A DNA stretch of 64,000 bases from Rhabdophis nuchalis (Eukaryota > Chordata > Lepidosauria > Squamata > Natricidae), in contig CM077647.1 in the NCBI GenBank assembly GCA_039707465.1, positions 117,430,610 through 117,494,609 of the forward strand. Reading direction: 5' to 3'. Numbering within the stretch: the stretch's first letter is position 1; each line of letters opens with the position of its first letter. The position numbers and the translations under genes are program-made. The notes under the pieces were generated by a model that worked only from the letters and a program-made list of their open reading frames with translations, did no database searches and was not told where the DNA came from. Below, piece after piece: positions 57,640 through 64,000 of the stretch.

Positions 57640-60092
57640 ATCAGTAGTTTATTAGTATGTTTAGTCAAAACACATTCAAAAATGGAAACTTAAAAGTAAA
57701 TATTTTCCACCTGCAACAATTAAACTAGGTTCTACTAGCATATAATGCTCAACACATTACAGCAATAAAGAGGGTAATCCATTTGTTTGCATACCTATTA
57801 AAGCCAAAAGATGATTAAAACAAGTTTGTTGACATAGGACTGTAACAATAGCAATATTACCTATATCAACAAATCAGCAATAAAATAGGTGAAAGAGATC
57901 TGTTCTTTTCTTCTAGAGGTACATTTATTGAAAAGAGGGATAAGAACACTATGTTTCCACTATTAAGTAGGTGAACAATCACCATGTAAACGTCTGTGTA
58001 TGCTTCCAATAGTTCATGGCATTTAAAGAAGCAAACTGGAAAGCGCAATGGCTCGGTAGCTCCTCTAATTGTCATTACATTATTTATTATTATTATTCCA
58101 TTAGTGCTGTTTGCCTTAACAGTTTTACAGAAGATGGTAGAGCAATATTATAGCACTAAAAAGCCAAATATAAATACTGAGACACTGGTAAGGAACTGCT
58201 TGTGAGAAATGCAGTTTAAAAAAAGGTTTCGAATTCAATATAGTTCATGGAGAAGCATTCAAGTACTACATATCCAGGTATCATCTGAAAATGAAACAAT
58301 TCAGCACGGCCCCTCCCCCCACATAAACATGGAAATAGAGAAATGTACCCCAGAAAGTGTATGAAAATAGTGCAAGACTTACCATCAAACATGGAAGATC
58401 TCAATTTGGGGAGTAAAAAACAATATAAACTTACTCCACACCTCAACATACAGGCAAAATTTTCCACATTTTTGGGAAACAACAAATGGTTAGTTTCACC
58501 AAATGCTTCTTGCATTACTGGCTTTTGTTACATCATCGCATATGAGGTCTTCCATGTTTAGAGCAGTTCTGAACGGTCACATGCTTTTATCTTCCCTCTT
58601 CAAGAATAAGCCTGAGTGAGGGTTTGTTGAACTGTCTAGCATGAAGCTGGGGAGTTCTGTTCGCTACATCTGCAGTTTTCTGGAATGTGCTATCTATGCA
58701 AACAGGAACTGGAAACAGCAAACCTCTCACCCAAACGCAAGATGCTCCACCAAGTCCAAATACATAAGAAGAGATCTTCCCTCTATGTACAAATCTGAGC
58801 CTTGTAGGCAAAGTCACTTCAAAGTTTGTGCAAAATGGGTGATAGTTCAAAAATTGAAAGTAGCAAGTATTTGAGCGATTTCCCTGCTCTATGAAAATTG
58901 CAGTATCCTTGAGTGTAACAAGTTGTATGTTAAATATGTTATCTGGAGTACACTTAAAACAAAAAACCCCAACTTTGGACTTGTCTATGCAAAAGGAATA
59001 CTCAATTCCATAACCAAACTTCCATTTTTAAAAAGCATCTACCACTTAATACCTCTTTTGTTCAAAGGCTTCAAAAACTTAACTATAGAGCTAGGCAAGT
59101 AATATTCCAGTAGCCTTTACTGATTTAAAGATACTGCAATTTTATACAATGATTTTATAAACATTTTTACAGCTGTTAAAGTTTTGCAGCACAGCCATTC
59201 ATACACTATACTGTACAAAATCACCAGCAAGACTGGAATGATGTATTTAATAGAAGGCACCATCATGCTTATTACATTACCAGAGACCTCAATACAGTAA
59301 AGACAATTTTTCACTGTACACTGCTTACAGAAAGGGAAAAGGTAAGAGGAGTGTGTTGAGCAATCAACCATCCCCATTTACAGAGAGGCAGAAAGCTCAT
59401 AAGACTTATAAAAAAGAAAAAAACTTTTTTTCTATTCAGGACTATGATTTTTGAAGTTTTACATTTGTGTTTACAGCTAAATGGTTTCCTTCTGGAACAT
59501 ATTTTTAGTCTTGTTAAGGTTTACGTGTACATATATTGGTCACAGCAAGCAGAGCAGATGCCCGCATCGTTTCACAAGCTATTATTTTTCCTTGCTGCTT
59601 TCAGCAGATGTCAATGTAAGATGAGGCAGGTACCCATTAGTGCGTTTAAAGTTCACAAAACATGAGTTGTTTGGAATCAAGAGTTCTAAAAGAAAAAAAG
59701 GGGGGGGCAAGCTTTTCCAATTCAAAGATTGCACTATTTGCATTTCCAACAGTAACACTCAAACGAAATGTGCAGCAGAAGGATTTTAACACACTGGAAA
59801 GACCTTAACTCAATTAGGCATACCCTTTGTCCTTTGTTGTTGCTGCAGAAAGTTTAAATGATCATTTCTCGGTCCCTAATCCCCAAGTCTAATTTATAAA
59901 TTAACATTATGACTTCGTCATGAAATTAGAAAAAGAATGTCCACAATTTACCGGGTGATCAAAGGATGTTTTTCACATCAAAGAAATGATAAAAAAAAGG
60001 GCATGTTACATTCCAAAGCCAGAAAATTAACAAAAATGCAAACATGACGAATAACGTATCACTGTCAAGACTGCCTGCCAACAATGGATACT
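57640..60092 (-). other. G3BP2: G3BP2 3' UTR (extent uncertain)
   Basis: Directly downstream of the G3BP2 stop, 2.4 kb without recognisable repeats, AT-rich with T-runs. Poly(A) signals on the - strand (AATAAA) lie at 57924-57929 and near 58082, with another beyond at 57036. Which one ends the message cannot be told from sequence alone. Confidence 0.4.
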
Positions 60093-60368
<276 letters not shown>

Positions 60369-60712
60369 TTAAATAGAGAGAAAGGGAAGAATGGTAATAC
60401 CAAAAAGCTTAGTTAGTTGAATATCCAAAAACCACAGGCCAATAAAAGGTTATATGAAAAACACGTTCTACCTCAACATTTATCAATGCCATATTCAGCT
60501 AAACTTGAAATAATGGGTGTAGGAAAACATTCACTCCATCCTGCAATCAATTATTTCTCAAGAATAGATATTTCAATTTCACCACTTTTTCTTCATCTAA
60601 AGAAATCTACTAACAGAAGACCAATGTAGGACTTGTAAACAAATTTCAGAACTGATTCAAACTAAATTCACTCTGGTAATCACCATCCAGTGACTATGGT
60701 GAATTTACTTAC

Positions 60713-60831
60713 TTTGGCCAATAAAATTTTCTGAACTGGTTCAGAGTCATCAAAGACCACAAAGCCAAAGTTTGGAAGTTTCCCTCCAACACCTTTTGTA
60801 TTGATACGAAGTTCCACAACATTCCCAAAAC
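60713..60831 (-). CDS. G3BP2: G3BP2 penultimate coding exon (RRM second half)
   Basis: Encodes (S)[20 protein letters not shown] then [25 protein letters not shown] is the RNP1 motif. Human differs by a few residues (VQRILIAK). Acceptor TTTTACAG; donor AAA|GTAAGT. The phase joins both neighbours. Confidence 0.97.
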
Positions 60832-61001
60832 CTGTAAAAGTATAACATCAGTGATTAGGAAAAATGCATTTCATGGATTAAACAAAAATGGCATGTTACT
60901 TATAGAAGCAGTTTAATATTTGAATTATAATAGGTCTTAAAAATCTAAAACTATGAAATTTTCTCTCCTTTAGGCTGCATAGCAAAATAAAAGAGAAATT
61001 A

Positions 61002-62344
<1,343 letters not shown>

Positions 62345-64000
62345 GAGGGTAGACCTTCATAAAAGACTGTGCATGCGCGAGGATGGCGGGCCGCCACTGA
62401 GCTCCGTGCGGGTGGCGGGGCTGTTGGCGTTTTTAAAGCATGCCACCCGACTTTGAAGGGCCAGGTCCAGTAAGTCGCCCACCCAGGCGCCTTGTTGAGG
62501 CCTGGGCGGTCTTTTAGGGTGGGCGGACATTCCGGAGCAGCCGAAAGGCGGCCGGGAAGAGAGACGCGGGCTGTGATGGTTTCCGGCCGGCTGGAGGGAG
62601 GCCGAACGGGCTGAGTCGGGGGCGCCGCGCCGAGGGCGGCGAGCCGGGGGAGCCGAGGAGAGAGTGGAGAGAGCGGAGCAGAGCCGAGGCAAGCCAGGCC
62701 GAGCTGTATAGAGACCCAGGGATTCAAAGAGCTACCGGAGACCAGCGGAGCCGGAGCTGGGGGACTGGAGAGGCATTGGAGACATTGGAGCCGGGAAAAT
62801 GGAAGACCAGGCCAGGCCGGGAGACCAGCGAAATGAATATATTGAGAACAGCCGGGCTGAGGCCTAGGCCTAGGCCGAAGACGACCAGGCCCAAGGCCCA
62901 TGGCCCAAGGCCTGAGGCCCGGAAGACACCACCCTGCTGCCCAGCAGCCCAGCTGCCAGAAGATGGAACAAGGCACTCGGAGGAGCCGGTAGGGTAGCTA
63001 TTTGAGACTTGGGGCTGGGGTTGGAGAGGTTTCCAGCTGGAAGCGGGCACAGGAGGCTGGACAGCTGGGGGAGAGTTGGGCCCCGGCCAGGCAAACATCT
63101 ATTGGCGGAGGCTCGAGGCCCTAGAGACAATGCGTGGCTGTGGCCTGCCTAAGGGCCCCTGTGCCGGGTGACTTCGCCTCCATCCAACACCCAGTTCCCC
63201 TGCGCTTTACATCTGCGTTTACATCTGCTCATCATTTACCATCTAACAGCACCCATACGGACTATTGCGACCACTTAAGACCTTACAAACTCTCCGAACC
63301 AGATTTTATACTTACTGGAAGAAATGTTTTAACTTACTATAACACCTATTTTTAACATCTATGTAGCCAACTGACACCCTGCAATTTCCCGTGGGACCCA
63401 TTGTATATTTGCATGTACTCAAGGGCAGCCCTCATCCTACTGCGGGAGTCCCTCCTCTCGCAGGTTTGGCCCTCCTCATTAAAGAGGGCCCACCTTGATG
63501 AGGGATTTATTAATCCAAAGAGGTGGGCGAAACGCGGTCTTAGAGGGTTTCTAGTTAGAGCTGTTACTCGTTTAAGGGGTTCCAGGGAGGAGGGAGGGTC
63601 TTTTCAGTCAGAACGGGGCCAAGATACAGGGTCGGCGGACGGAAGCGGAAGTAGGATTAAGGATGGGTCCATTAAAAAGGGGGGACTGGGGGTCGTTCCT
63701 ACAGACGGCGTTCCCATTCGATTGGTTTGGGGGAGGGGCAGGGGTGGCAGGAGACAGGATGTCCACCATGGGTTGGGAGAACGTGGCCGTTGGTTACGAG
63801 AGGTCACTTGCCCCGGCCCCCTGTGCTCCGCTCGCGGGCTAGGCGGTCAGGGATCACAAAACTGGGGCCCCCCTGGGCTGATGTTTTATAACGTCAGGTC
63901 CGTGGTGAACAAAGCCCCCCTTATTCATGACCTTGTGTCAGAGGGGGACCCGGACCTGGTGGGAATCACGGAGACCTGGTTGGGCTCCGAGGGGGGTGCG
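62345..64000 (+). mobile_element. CR1/L3 LINE 5' part, GC-rich leader to endonuclease, cut by window end
   Basis: A sharp jump in GC content at about 62370 begins a 1.5-kb leader (GAGGATGGCGGGCCGCC, GAGCCGGGGGAGCCGAGG, GGCCTAGGCCTAGGCC). From about 63870 it encodes LMFYNVRSVVNKAPLIHDLV then SEGDPDLVGITETWLGSEGG, the start of the endonuclease, as at 23919-24160 on the other strand. It is antisense to G3BP2. The long - strand frames at 62326-63130 are composition artefacts. Confidence 0.85.

Overview
The window is vertebrate nuclear DNA, almost certainly from a squamate reptile (lizard or snake). Three genes sit in the order known from human 4q21. On the + strand at the left edge are the last exons of ODAPH (enamel phosphoprotein, formerly C4orf26). 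On the - strand is the whole coding part of CDKL2 (12 coding exons, 16377-39853, 558 residues). On the - strand near the right edge are the last three coding exons of G3BP2 (RRM and RGG tail, 60093-61135). Exon boundaries were read by eye from GT/AG sites, reading phase and remembered homology to the mammalian proteins. All twelve CDKL2 exons join in frame.

Layout. 1-1434: ODAPH. 1435-16376: ODAPH-CDKL2 intergenic DNA with hAT-type MITEs, an L1-type element carrying only ORF1, a (GATA)n array, an R4-type LINE fragment, a terminal-inverted-repeat element full of hairpins (10957-12597) and a Sauria-type SINE. 16377-39853: CDKL2, with introns holding a CCGTATTTTT-type DNA element split by a CR1/L3 LINE, an L2-like LINE split by a hAT MITE, a SINE, a 500-bp polypurine tract and a CR1/L3 LINE with an open 825-codon reading frame. 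39854-45450: CDKL2 5' part, with another SINE, a 1.7-kb hAT element that appears to carry a captured signal-peptide exon, and a CpG-rich probable promoter. 45450-57600: CDKL2-G3BP2 intergenic DNA with CR1, L3 and hAT debris and a second clean CCGTATTTTT element. 57600-61135: G3BP2 3' UTR and coding exons. 61136-64000: a G3BP2 intron holding the GC-rich 5' end of another CR1/L3 LINE, cut by the window edge.

No operon-like logic applies. The genes are unrelated in function (enamel matrix, CDC2-like kinase, stress-granule RNA binding) and their order is ancestral. The squamate assignment rests on Sauria-type SINEs with a Bov-B-like 3' end, on CR1/L3, L2, R4 and L1 LINEs living side by side, on many short hAT MITEs and on abundant GATA/TTTA microsatellites. 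The most unusual items are the hAT element with the exon-like insert, the hairpin-rich TIR element, the ORF1-only L1 insertion with clean target duplications, and dispersed repeats with a hammerhead-like core.
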